From the NCBI GenBank assembly GCA_031267005.1, contig JAIRZX010000399.1, forward strand, positions 1 through 11,864: 11,864 nucleotides of DNA, read 5' to 3'. The position numbers and the translations under genes were made by a program. The DNA is from Deltaproteobacteria bacterium. Its GTDB lineage: Bacteria; Desulfobacterota; Desulfarculia; Adiutricales; Adiutricaceae. The notes under the pieces were generated by a model, which had not been told where the DNA came from, searched no databases, and saw nothing but the letters and a program-made list of their open reading frames with translations. Of this stretch, positions 1-5,844 are shown piece by piece; positions within the stretch are counted from its first letter, which is position 1; every line of letters begins with the position of its first letter.

Positions 1-146
1 TTAAGTTTGAGTTCCCGCGATACGTGGACATGGTCAAGTCCGTGATCGGCCTGGGGCCTAACTCGGCATGGAGCGCCAGTATTAGGGAGCGCTTTCGGAA
101 AGGCAAGAGCGCCGAGAGAACTCCCAAGAACGCCGAGAGAACTTAG
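1..146 (+). CDS. 3' end of an unidentified protein-coding gene (partial)
   Basis: The frame starting at base 3 is open from the window edge to a TAG at 144-146; the other two + frames meet stops quickly. The readable tail is about 47 residues and begins KFEFPRYVDMVKSVIG. It ends in a basic segment with a 7-residue near-duplication, KSAERTP followed by KNAERT, encoded by a 21-nt repeat in which CGCCGAGAGAACT occurs at 110-122 and 131-143. I do not recognise the family and no domain can be named from this length. The repeat at the very end looks like recent slippage lengthening the C-terminus. The gene's start and size lie outside the window. The coding call rests on frame openness and plausible composition only. 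Confidence 0.45.
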   Translation, partial: KFEFPRYVDMVKSVIGLGPNSAWSASIRERFRKGKSAERTPKNAERT

Positions 147-746
147 CGAGAGATTGGCATAATCGATGTAACTGCGCGGCGGGGATATGGCGGCAAGATT
201 GCCAGTTTGCGGACCTGGTGGGGCGGGGAACTGAGTCTTTTTTGTTTGGGTTTCCGTATCGCCTTCCCGCCTTGGAGCCAGCATGGGCGCAGCCGTTGGA
301 TCGGAGAAGATGCCTAATGGCCGCGGGGGGCCGCTATTTTTCAGTTCTGACGTTCGGGTATATTGACGGGACGTCTTGAATCGGGGAGAAACCCGCCAGT
401 CCGGCAGAGTTCTTCAAGCCAGCCCGACTGGACCGGCCGGCCCCATGGCTGGACCGTGGGCTTTTCCTGGCGCCCGCGCGGCCGCGCCCCCGGTTAACTG
501 CCGCCAGCGGCTCGCTTCCGGCGCCGCGGCCGGGGCGCCCGTTCTTCCCGCGTCTTTTCTTTTCCTTTGAAAAACAATCTGTTTGGCTTATCCTGGAAAC
601 GTATTTTTTCGCGTCCTTTTCCGGCCGTCCGGCGCTTAGGCGCCCGGGACCGGCGATGTCAATTCAGCCAGGCGGGGCCCTCAGGGCCGCGGCGAAGGCC
701 AGCGGCGCGGGGCAGCCAAAGGGCCGTCCGGCCCGGAAAGCCAAAG
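147..746. other. 600-bp spacer before the beta-CASP gene
   Basis: No convincing gene is seen. Short open frames here (for example 376-570) are GC-rich, lack a good ribosome binding site and resemble no protein. Base 319-341 holds a weak GGCC/GGCC hairpin followed by TTTTT, a poor candidate terminator for the upstream gene. An inverted repeat GGCAA-GA-TTGCC lies at 192-203. The last 180 bases are in frame with the ribonuclease gene, but their translation is Arg/Gly/Pro-rich and not conserved-looking, so I treat them as leader. Confidence 0.5.
567..594 (+). promoter_or_regulatory. Possible sigma-70 promoter for the beta-CASP gene
   Basis: TTGAAA at 567-572 matches five of six -35 consensus bases. 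After a 16-base spacer TATCCT (589-594) matches four of six -10 bases. This AT-richer patch interrupts a very GC-rich leader and would start RNA near 601, leaving a 5' leader of about 146 bases before the ATG at 747. It is the best vegetative promoter match I see here, but such matches are common by chance. Confidence 0.28.
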
Positions 747-2372
747 ATGAAGATAAAGTGCCTGGGGGCGGTTCGAACCGTGACCGGCTCCTGTTACCAG
801 CTGGAGAATCCCGGCGGGGGCCTGACCCTGCTCGACTGCGGCCTCTTCCAAGGCGGGCGGCAGACGGAACTCAGGAACTTCAACACCCCGGTGTACCGCC
901 CCGAGGCTTTGTCCGGCATTGTCGTAACCCACGCGCATATGGACCACTCGGGGCTGGTTCCCAGGCTCGTGAAGGCGGGGTTCAGGGGGCCGGTCTACGC
1001 GACCGGGGCCACGGCTGATTTGCTGGGAATCCTCTGGGCGGACGGGGCCCACATCCAGGAGCTGGAGAGCAAGTGGAAGACCCGCAAGAACAAGCGCCAG
1101 GGCGGGGCCTACGTGGCGCCCCTGTACACGGCGGAGGACGCGCGTGCGGCGACGGACCTGCTTGAGCCCGTGGGCTACGGCCGGGACATCGAGCTAAGGG
1201 GGGGGCTTGGGGCCCGCTTCTTCCAGGCGGGGCACATTCTGGGGGCCGCGAGCGTCCAGATGGCCTCCCCCGAGAACGGGGGGGAGACCAGGGTCCTGTT
1301 TTCTGGGGATTTGGGCCGCAAGGGCCAGCTCCTCATACCCGATCCCGAGGAGCCGCCCCGATCGGACGCCGTGTTTATGGAGACCACCTACGGCAACCGG
1401 CTCCATAAGGGCTTGGACGAGTCGATAGACGAGTTCTTCGGCGTGGTGGACGAGGCCGTGAAGCTCGGGGCGGGCAGGATCCTCATCCCCGCCTTCGCGG
1501 TCGAGAGGACGCAGGAGATCCTCTACCTTCTGGCCAAGGCCCATTTTGACGGCAGGATCCCCAAGGATCTCCCGATTTTCCTTGACTCCCCCCTTGCCGC
1601 TGGCGCGAGCGAGATCTACCTCAGGCATCCCGAGCTTTACGACGAGGAGGCCGCGGCCGTAAACGCCCTGCGGCAGGGCCCGCAGCACATGCCGTGCCTT
1701 AAGGTCACCAAAACAGCCGAGGAGAGCCAGAGGATAAACGACGTGAAGGGCCCGGCGATAGTGATAGCGGGCTCCGGCATGGCCAATGCGGGCAGGATCC
1801 TCCACCACCTGAAGCACAACCTCTGGCGGGCCGACTGCCACGTGATCTTCGTGGGTTTCCAGGCCCAAGGCACGACGGGCCGGAGGCTGGTGGAGGGGGC
1901 CGACGAGGTGAAGATCTTCCGGGAGCCGGTGAAGGTGAAGGCCAAGATCCACACCATAGGCGGCTTCTCGGGGCATGCGGACCAGTCCGAGCTGACCGAG
2001 TGGCTGAGGCCCCAGGTCCACGAGAACCTGACCGTGACCCTGGTGCACGGCGAGGAGCAGGGCATGCTCGCCTACCAGGATCACCTGGCTGAGGTTTTCC
2101 CCGGCCTGAAAACCGTAGTCCCCCACTGGCTGGAGGTCCTGGACGTAACCTCCAAGCGGGCGACCCTCCAGCCGTCCTCCCCGGAGGCGGGCATAGCCGC
2201 CGTGGCAGCCCCTTCGCGGGACTATTCGGCCAGCGCCGAGGCCGAGAGCATGTTCCGCCGCCTCGACCGCCTGAAGGAGAACTTCGGGCGCAGGCAGGAG
2301 GCCTTCCCGCCCAACTCGCTCGCCAACCTGGAGGCCCTCCTTAACATGGCGGAGGAGATAATCCTCCGTTGA
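747..2372 (+). CDS. MBL-fold beta-CASP ribonuclease (YSH1/CPSF73-like)
   Basis: This is a 541-residue metallo-beta-lactamase-fold nuclease of the beta-CASP group, predicted to cut or trim RNA in the cytoplasm. Visible motifs, numbered from the chosen start: HAHMDH at 62-67 (zinc-binding HxHxDH), AGHILGA with H163, SGDLG with D188, the beta-CASP insert from about METTYG (211) through IFLDSPLA (277-284) and AGSGM..GRILHH (341-354), and the final SGHAD with H410 in the RMMBL region. A helical C-terminal tail of about 80 residues follows. All expected metal ligands are present, so it should be active. Start choice: ATG at 747 has GGAAAG seven bases upstream and begins MKIKCLGAVRTVTGSC, the usual first strand of this family; an upstream in-frame start would add 60 low-complexity residues. 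Bacterial members of this family (COG1236-type) are RNA nucleases; the exact substrate is unknown. No operon partner is visible. Confidence 0.93.
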   Translation: MKIKCLGAVRTVTGSCYQLENPGGGLTLLDCGLFQGGRQTELRNFNTPVYRPEALSGIVVTHAHMDHSGLVPRLVKAGFRGPVYATGATADLLGILWADGAHIQELESKWKTRKNKRQGGAYVAPLYTAEDARAATDLLEPVGYGRDIELRGGLGARFFQAGHILGAASVQMASPENGGETRVLFSGDLGRKGQLLIPDPEEPPRSDAVFMETTYGNRLHKGLDESIDEFFGVVDEAVKLGAGRILIPAFAVERTQEILYLLAKAHFDGRIPKDLPIFLDSPLAAGASEIYLRHPELYDEEAAAVNALRQGPQHMPCLKVTKTAEESQRINDVKGPAIVIAGSGMANAGRILHHLKHNLWRADCHVIFVGFQAQGTTGRRLVEGADEVKIFREPVKVKAKIHTIGGFSGHADQSELTEWLRPQVHENLTVTLVHGEEQGMLAYQDHLAEVFPGLKTVVPHWLEVLDVTSKRATLQPSSPEAGIAAVAAPSRDYSASAEAESMFRRLDRLKENFGRRQEAFPPNSLANLEALLNMAEEIILR

Positions 2373-2412
2373 ACCTGGCCCTGCGGGACGGGCTTCAGCC
2401 GGGGCCAGCTTT
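2350..2412 (+). terminator. Two consecutive hairpins at the end of the beta-CASP gene
   Basis: CGGAGGA-GATAA-TCCTCCG (2350-2368) is a perfect 7-bp stem covering the last codons and touching the stop. A second stem pairs CTGGCCC (2375-2381) with GGGCCAG (2402-2408), enclosing a small GGCT/AGCC hairpin, and is followed by CTTTCTTACT. The T-tract is interrupted, so intrinsic termination is uncertain; the structures may instead protect the mRNA 3' end. Confidence 0.35.
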
Positions 2413-2432
2413 CTTACTCCATAAGTCCGCGG

Positions 2433-2570
2433 GGCCATCCCTGCGCTGCCGCTCCCTCCTCCCTCCCTCCTTCCTGGCCATCCCTGCGCCGCCGCTCCAT
2501 ACATCCCTCCATCCCTCCCTCCTTCCCTCCTTCCTGGCCTTCACTCCCTCCCTCCCTCCTTCCTTCCCTA
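2433..2570. repeat. Polypyrimidine CCCTCC-type minisatellite
   Basis: About 140 bases of nearly pure C/T built from CCCTCC, CCTTCC and ATCCCTCC units. Two longer copies of a 23-base element starting GGCCATCCCTGCGC lie at 2433-2455 and 2476-2498 with one mismatch, a 43-base period. Units are not multiples of three and the frames give low-complexity Ser/Pro/Leu strings, so it is unlikely to be coding. The strand asymmetry (all pyrimidine on +) could allow triplex (H-DNA) formation. Slippage is the likely origin. Confidence 0.8.
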
Positions 2571-3146
2571 TGCTGGAGGGAGGGGGCTCGAGTCAGCCTC
2601 CGGAGCCGTCCGGCAACATTGCGGCATTCCCGGCCCGGGCCTCTCCCCCCTCCCATCCTGAACGGGGGGGGGGGCGGCTCGAGGCGGCTTCCAGGGCCAT
2701 CCGAGAACTGCCGCCAGAGCACTATGCGGTAATTCAGCCTCCCTGGGCATCAGGAGCTTCGGTCCGGGTTCGGGTTAGGGGGGGACGGACGGGAATGTCA
2801 CGTTTCGGACGGGAGACAGGCGTCTGGCGGGACGGGAAGGCGGAAAGGCGAGGGGGGGCCGCGAAAGCGCATCGGCAAAACACGGCAAATGGCGGCGCGG
2901 GCTACTCGCGGGGCGCGCATGTCCGCTGGCGCTGGCGCCGGGAGGGGTGCAGGGCGGGCGGCGGAAAAAAGGGGGGATAGCGCGGCGGGTTCGACAAGAG
3001 GATAGGGGGGGGCTGCGCCGTGGGGAGCCGCGGAGGAGAAACGGAAGCCGAGGAGGATAGGCAAAACCGTGAAGCGCGGTTCACGCGGCAGGGGCCGGGA
3101 GACTTGGAGCCGTTTAGCTATTCTGTGCGCTGTAAACATTTATTCA
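2571..3146. other. Gene-free G-rich spacer
   Basis: No supported gene. The + strand carries many G runs (GGGGGGGG near 2665, GGGGGG near 2780, 2852, 2972 and 3005). Open frames on either strand are Arg/Pro/Ala/Gly-rich shadows of that bias. A 6-bp hairpin CGTGAA/TTCACG lies at 3068-3085. The switch from C/T-rich at 2433-2570 to G-rich here is abrupt. Confidence 0.5.
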
Positions 3147-3173
3147 CAGGCAATGAGCTTTGCCTGAGATTTT
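3147..3173 (+). terminator. Possible rho-independent terminator, + strand
   Basis: CAGGCAA (3147-3153) pairs perfectly with TTGCCTG (3160-3166) across a 6-base loop, followed by AGATTTTCGTT. The stem is only moderately GC-rich and the T-tract is four bases. It could end transcripts running through from the beta-CASP gene, and it would converge with the -strand terminator about 100 bases downstream. Confidence 0.4.
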
Positions 3174-3268
3174 CGTTCGTTTAGACGCTTCCGGGTGTGC
3201 AGCCTTAATCACGTTCAGGCGTCCGGCCTTCCGGTCCCTGTTTCAGGGCAAAAGGTTTCATGGAACTT

Positions 3269-3310
3269 AAAAAAAGCCTCCGGCGGACCCTTAGGGTTCG
3301 CCGGAGGCTT
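3269..3310 (-). terminator. Strong rho-independent terminator, - strand
   Basis: Bases 3274-3290 pair with 3294-3310 over 17 positions with a single G-U wobble and a TTA loop. On the + strand the stem is preceded by an A-tract (3269-3275), so on the - strand it is followed by TTTTTTT. It is therefore a textbook terminator for leftward transcription. There is no matching T-run on the right side, so it is not clearly bidirectional. The stem core GCCTCCGGCG resembles terminator hairpins I recall from Desulfovibrio-type genomes. No -strand protein gene that it would serve is evident. Confidence 0.8.
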
Positions 3311-3800
3311 GGAAGGCGCTGCGGGAAAAAAGTTTTAGCGGTTTACGGGAGCTGTGACCGTAAATGCGCAACGGAAGAGAGGAAACTAAAGGCCGGGGTC
3401 CTAAAGGCTAAGTAGCTGTAATTACTAAAGAAATCACGGAAAGCTGACGCAAGGGACCAAAGACGCGTGAAATCGCTTTCACGCGCTTAGAGCAACAGGA
3501 AAGACTTAAGGCGCTTGTACGCCGAAATGCGAACGCAGTTCCGGTTAGCCTGGAATTTTTTGTGAGGCTGTCTTTGCAACCGGCTTCACGGCATTGCCAA
3601 ACAGTTGGTATTGCTGGATTGTTAAATCCGTTTACGCAAGCGGTGGTTCTCTGGCGGCTCGCAAACTGAGCCCAGCGGGCAGGCGGAACCTGGCAAAGCG
3701 CGTGAGGTCCGCATAAGGCAACGGGCAGAGCTAGCCAAGACAATGCGCGCCCGGCTTTACGATTTTTAAGGAGAAAGTTCTGTTTTCGGGATGAACTCCG
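3311..3800 (-). ncRNA. Candidate structured RNA read leftward into the 3269-3310 terminator
   Basis: This block is AT-richer than its surroundings, contains perfect hairpins and lies directly upstream (in - strand sense) of a strong terminator. Stems include TTTACGG/CCGTAAA at 3342-3364 and CGCGTGAAA-TCGC-TTTCACGCG at 3464-3485. The only long - strand frame (3408-3743, 111 codons) has mixed third-position bases unlike the GC-biased genes here and no recognisable family. I looked for tmRNA, RNase P RNA and SRP RNA signatures and did not find them. An RNA of about 400-530 bases is one explanation; a diverged small protein or a decayed gene are others. No clear -strand promoter was identified. 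Confidence 0.25.
3407..3435 (+). repeat. 29-bp imperfect direct repeat, copy 1
   Basis: Begins GCTAAGTAGCTG and matches the copy at 3802-3830 at 23 of 29 positions, the first 12 being identical. The pair is 395 bases apart in the same orientation, bounding the AT-richer hairpin block. Read on the - strand each copy ends an open frame with ..SL(V/I)I(T/S)AT-stop. Confidence 0.7.
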
Positions 3801-3801
3801 A

Positions 3802-3830
3802 GCTAAGTAGCTGAAATAATTAGGGAATTC
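3802..3830 (+). repeat. 29-bp imperfect direct repeat, copy 2, abutting the sigma-54 promoter
   Basis: Second copy of the element at 3407-3435; it ends four bases before the -24 box of the sigma-54 promoter at 3835. It contains the AT-rich stretch GAAATAATTA, which could serve as a bend or protein site, but nothing in the sequence identifies a binding protein. Confidence 0.7.
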
Positions 3831-3834
3831 GGCC

Positions 3835-3850
3835 TGGCACAGGTGTTGCT
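3835..3850 (+). promoter_or_regulatory. Sigma-54 (RpoN) promoter of the J-domain gene
   Basis: TGGCAC-N5-TTGCT is a full match to the conserved core of the -24/-12 consensus, with exact spacing between the GG and GC elements. RNA would start near 3862, leaving a short leader of about 28 bases that contains the GGAGG ribosome binding site. Sigma-54 promoters need an AAA+ enhancer-binding protein. An inverted repeat AGTTC-N12-GAACT at 3776-3797, about 65-86 bases before the predicted start, is a possible activator site. Confidence 0.8.
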
Positions 3851-3889
3851 AATTGGGTTTCCGGGAATAGAACCCGACGGAGGCCGGAA

Positions 3890-4516
3890 ATGGAAACCAA
3901 TACCCTGTACCGCGAGCTGGACCTGGAAAATGGCGCGAGCGTAAACGAGATCAAGGCCGCCTACAGGAAGGTGGCCAAGAGTTGCCATCCGGACGCCGCG
4001 ACCGGGGCGGCCGACCCCGACAGGTTCTCCAGGGCCCATTCGGCTTACCGGTGCCTCCTAAAGGAGGTTATGGGCGCTTTGAAGGGCGAGAAGCCCGCGG
4101 GCGCCGGGGGGATCGCCGGGAAGGGCGTCGACCCCTCCTGCAAATTTATCGGCAGGAAGTCCGTCGGGCTTGACGTTTTTTACGACGTCCTGGTCCTCGC
4201 CCCCGGAAATGGCGGCGAGGTGGCCGTCGAGCTTCCCTGGATCCGCCAGGACGCCTGCCCGCGCTGCCTGGGCCAGGGGGAGACCCTGAAGCGCTCCGGC
4301 GGCGGCTTCGTGTACAAGAGCCGCGCCTGCGACCGTTGCAACGGCAAGGGCTACGTCCAGGAGGAGAGGACGGTCACCTTAAACCTCACGGGGGAGATGA
4401 TCAGGAAGGGCAGGGTCAGGGTCAGGAACGCCGGGAACTACCTGCCGAGGGAGGGACGCAGGGGGGACCTCATAGTGAATCTCCGCGTCGTGGAGAGCAT
4501 GCCCAGGGCCAACTAG
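3890..4516 (+). CDS. J-domain (DnaJ-like) co-chaperone with a two-motif zinc centre
   Basis: This 208-residue protein has an N-terminal J domain (about 4-58) with the HPD signature at 33-35, which stimulates Hsp70 (DnaK) ATPase in the cytoplasm. A middle segment carries two CxxCxGxG motifs, CPRCLGQG at 123-130 and CDRCNGKG at 147-154, enough to bind one zinc. The end (VTLNLTGEMIRKGRVRVRNAG, then GDLIVNLRV) resembles a DnaJ C-terminal substrate-binding barrel. Canonical DnaJ is about 370 residues with four such motifs and a Gly/Phe linker; here the linker is short, half the zinc centre is gone, and only part of the C-terminal region remains. GGAGG six bases before the ATG supports the start. 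A sigma-54 promoter lies just upstream and a terminator downstream, so it looks like a single-gene unit. It is probably a specialised partner of DnaK rather than the housekeeping DnaJ; its client is unknown. Confidence 0.9.
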   Translation: METNTLYRELDLENGASVNEIKAAYRKVAKSCHPDAATGAADPDRFSRAHSAYRCLLKEVMGALKGEKPAGAGGIAGKGVDPSCKFIGRKSVGLDVFYDVLVLAPGNGGEVAVELPWIRQDACPRCLGQGETLKRSGGGFVYKSRACDRCNGKGYVQEERTVTLNLTGEMIRKGRVRVRNAGNYLPREGRRGDLIVNLRVVESMPRAN

Positions 4517-4528
4517 GCTGAAGGGCGC

Positions 4529-4544
4529 CCCCCGGCGCCGGGGG
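4529..4544. other. 16-bp perfect GC palindrome after the J-domain gene
   Basis: CCCCCGGCGCCGGGGG is an uninterrupted palindrome beginning 12 bases after the stop codon. With a 4-base loop it gives a 6-bp all-GC stem. No T-tract follows, so it is not a terminator on its own; it may stabilise the mRNA end or be chance in GC-rich DNA. Confidence 0.45.
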
Positions 4545-4606
4545 AGGAAATCCGGAAAGGAGGGACCCTTATAGAGCTCTTTCCAAACCGATGAAAGGTT
4601 CACCCC

Positions 4607-4645
4607 AAAGGCGGGAGGCGAAAGCCCCCCGCCTTTATCGTTTGC
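4607..4645 (+). terminator. Hairpin terminator of the J-domain gene
   Basis: AAAGGCGGG (4607-4615) pairs with CCCGCCTTT (4628-4636). After an A/C mismatch the stem continues as GGC/GCC and is capped by a GAAA (GNRA) tetraloop at 4620-4623. The trailing sequence TTTATCGTTT is T-rich but broken. The strong stem and tetraloop make this the likely end of the 3890-4516 transcript. Confidence 0.65.
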
Positions 4646-5212
4646 GGGGCGGGAGTTTTCCCCGGCTTGGATTAGCTTTCCGGGACGGGGGAGCGGCCGG
4701 GAACTGCAATCCGGGACGGGGGGGGCGGGAATTGCTTTCCGGGAAGAGGCACGGGTCAAGCGCGGGGAGGCTTTCAAGCCGTTAGTTAACCGGAGGAGCG
4801 AAGTGGCGCTCGGGGAAGGCAAGAGAGCGGCGGAATATCAGGGCAATATTTATCTATCACGCTCTGCGCCGAAAAATATTTGCGGCGCGGACAAACTATG
4901 CCGTTCAATTCTTTAATGGAGGGATTGCTTGGCGAGAACTTAAACATTAAATCGGAACGGGGATTAGGAGAAAGTGGAACGTTTCGCAGGTAGGAGGGAA
5001 TCGGTATATTTAAAGGACATAAATTGATCCGCCTTTCCCGCGCGAGCGCGGGAAGCTGATATGACGCGCGAGCTACTCGCAGCTTTTGGTTGAGGACAAT
5101 AATAATTCCGCGTATGGTCCAAATATCATTATGTAACGGGACGTTTGATGCCGATAACAGAGGAAAGGGGGCGGAGTGAATAGAAGCCGCGGGCTTCCGG
5201 CCAGGGGCAATC
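4646..5212. other. Gene-free spacer with an AT-rich island
   Basis: Bases 4670-4750 hold three imperfect repeats around TTTCCGGGACGGGG. From about 4830 to 5170 the composition turns clearly AT-rich, unlike everything around it, with hairpins GCGCCG/CGGCGC (4866-4888, AT loop) and TTCCCGCG-CGAG-CGCGGGAA (5035-5054). All + frames are broken by stops. The long - strand frame 4786-5310 has no start signal or family resemblance. The island could be a regulatory or RNA-coding stretch, or acquired DNA. Confidence 0.45.
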
Positions 5213-5277
5213 CCCCGCGACTCCCTTGTTCCCGGGCTCCCCGCGACTCCCCCGGTCCCAGGCTCCCCGCGACTCCC
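5213..5277. repeat. 26-bp tandem repeat, two and a half copies
   Basis: Units starting CCCCGCGACTCCC lie at 5213, 5239 and 5265 with an exact 26-base period; the third is partial. Since 26 is not a multiple of three, the repeat does not support a coding frame. Confidence 0.85.
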
Positions 5278-5651
5278 TTCAGGGGAGAGGTCTCTGGCGA
5301 TTACCGTCAAGCCAAACAGGTTCTTTCCGCATGCCGGTCAAGGCTCCTGTCCCGGCTCGCCCCGGGGGCGCCCGGCACGCGTCGGTTCGGCGCCTTCCCC
5401 TCCGCCCGTGCGGCCCTCCCGTTCTTCGCGGCCGCCCCGGTCCTCCTTGCCATCCCAGGTAATGCCCTATTCCCAGAGCCGGCCACTTCAGGCAGCGCGC
5501 CATCCCTTCCGTTCGGTACGCCGACCCGGCGCAGCGGGCGCGCTTTCCAGCCTGGCGCTGACGCTGGAAAGGCTTGCGAGGGCAGCCTTGACGGATGTCA
5601 ATAACGAAAGTCCGGTAAAGTTAAGGACGGAAGGGAGTGCCTGCCGGAGGC
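5278..5651. other. Gene-free spacer before the mltD-like promoter
   Basis: No supported gene. A perfect 9-bp inverted repeat CTTTCCAGC/GCTGGAAAG with an 11-base loop occupies 5543-5571, with no T-tract after it. Open frames here are Pro/Arg/Ala-rich shadows. Confidence 0.45.
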
Positions 5652-5679
5652 TTGACACCTGCGTAATATGTAGTATTGT
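5652..5679 (+). promoter_or_regulatory. Sigma-70 promoter candidate for the mltD-like gene
   Basis: TTGACA (5652-5657) is a perfect -35 box. A 16-base spacer leads to TATTGT (5674-5679), which matches four of six -10 bases, in a local AT-rich patch. Predicted RNA start is near 5686, giving a leader of about 160 bases that contains two hairpins (ACTT..GGGG/CCCC..AAGT at 5734-5760 and the one at 5801-5833). Confidence 0.5.
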
Positions 5680-5800
5680 AGCCAAGTGCATCCCACATGA
5701 TGGAGGACGGTCGAAGAAAGGTCTTGCCTTAAACTTCAAAGGGGTTTATTATCCCCAAGTTACACGGCAAGGACCGGAAATCGGTATTCCGTCACTCCTA

Positions 5801-5833
5801 GGAGGCTCGTCGGCCCTAAACGGCGAGGCCTCC
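5801..5833 (+). promoter_or_regulatory. Hairpin masking a GGAGG just before the mltD-like start codon
   Basis: GGAGGCTCGTCG (5801-5812) pairs with CGGCGAGGCCTCC (5821-5833) with one bulged base and one wobble around a GCCCTAAA loop. It ends 11 bases before the ATG at 5845. The only GGAGG-like sequence upstream of the start is inside the left arm, so the structure could modulate translation or bring that site closer to the start. ATGGCATTTTT follows, so it could also act as a weak attenuator. Confidence 0.4.
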
Positions 5834-5844
5834 ATGGCATTTTT

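Noticed and set aside
188..203. TGGCGG-N5-TTGCC as a sigma-54 promoter (also at 9566-9581)
   Set aside because: Spacing is right, but both boxes are degenerate, the same pattern recurs in a GC-rich spacer, and no gene begins within several hundred bases.
567..746. 60-residue N-terminal extension of the beta-CASP protein
   Set aside because: Low-complexity Arg/Pro/Gly translation, a poor start context, and a well-spaced GGAAAG before the internal ATG at 747, where the family normally begins.
770..779. GGTTCGAACC, resembling a tRNA T-loop
   Set aside because: It is a palindrome inside the beta-CASP coding region, with no cloverleaf partner stems around it.
1194..2504. A 436-codon open frame on the - strand
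   Set aside because: It is antisense to the beta-CASP gene, whose full set of catalytic motifs is intact. The translation is Gly/Arg/Leu-rich without family resemblance, a typical shadow in GC-rich DNA.
2433..2570. Polypyrimidine repeats considered as a CRISPR array
   Set aside because: Units are short, contiguous and without unique spacers, and no cas-like gene is nearby.
3236..3300. AGGGCAAAAGG and AAAGCCTCCGG, reminiscent of a c-di-GMP (GEMM) riboswitch
   Set aside because: The order, spacing and required ACGCACAGGGCAAACC core are missing. The second element is the left arm of the -strand terminator.
3408..3743. 111-codon - strand frame as a protein gene
   Set aside because: Third-position composition differs from the real genes and no family is recognised. 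It was kept only as an alternative to the structured-RNA idea.
4786..5310. 174-codon - strand frame through the AT-rich island
   Set aside because: No ribosome binding site, no domain resemblance, and composition changes mid-frame with the underlying DNA.
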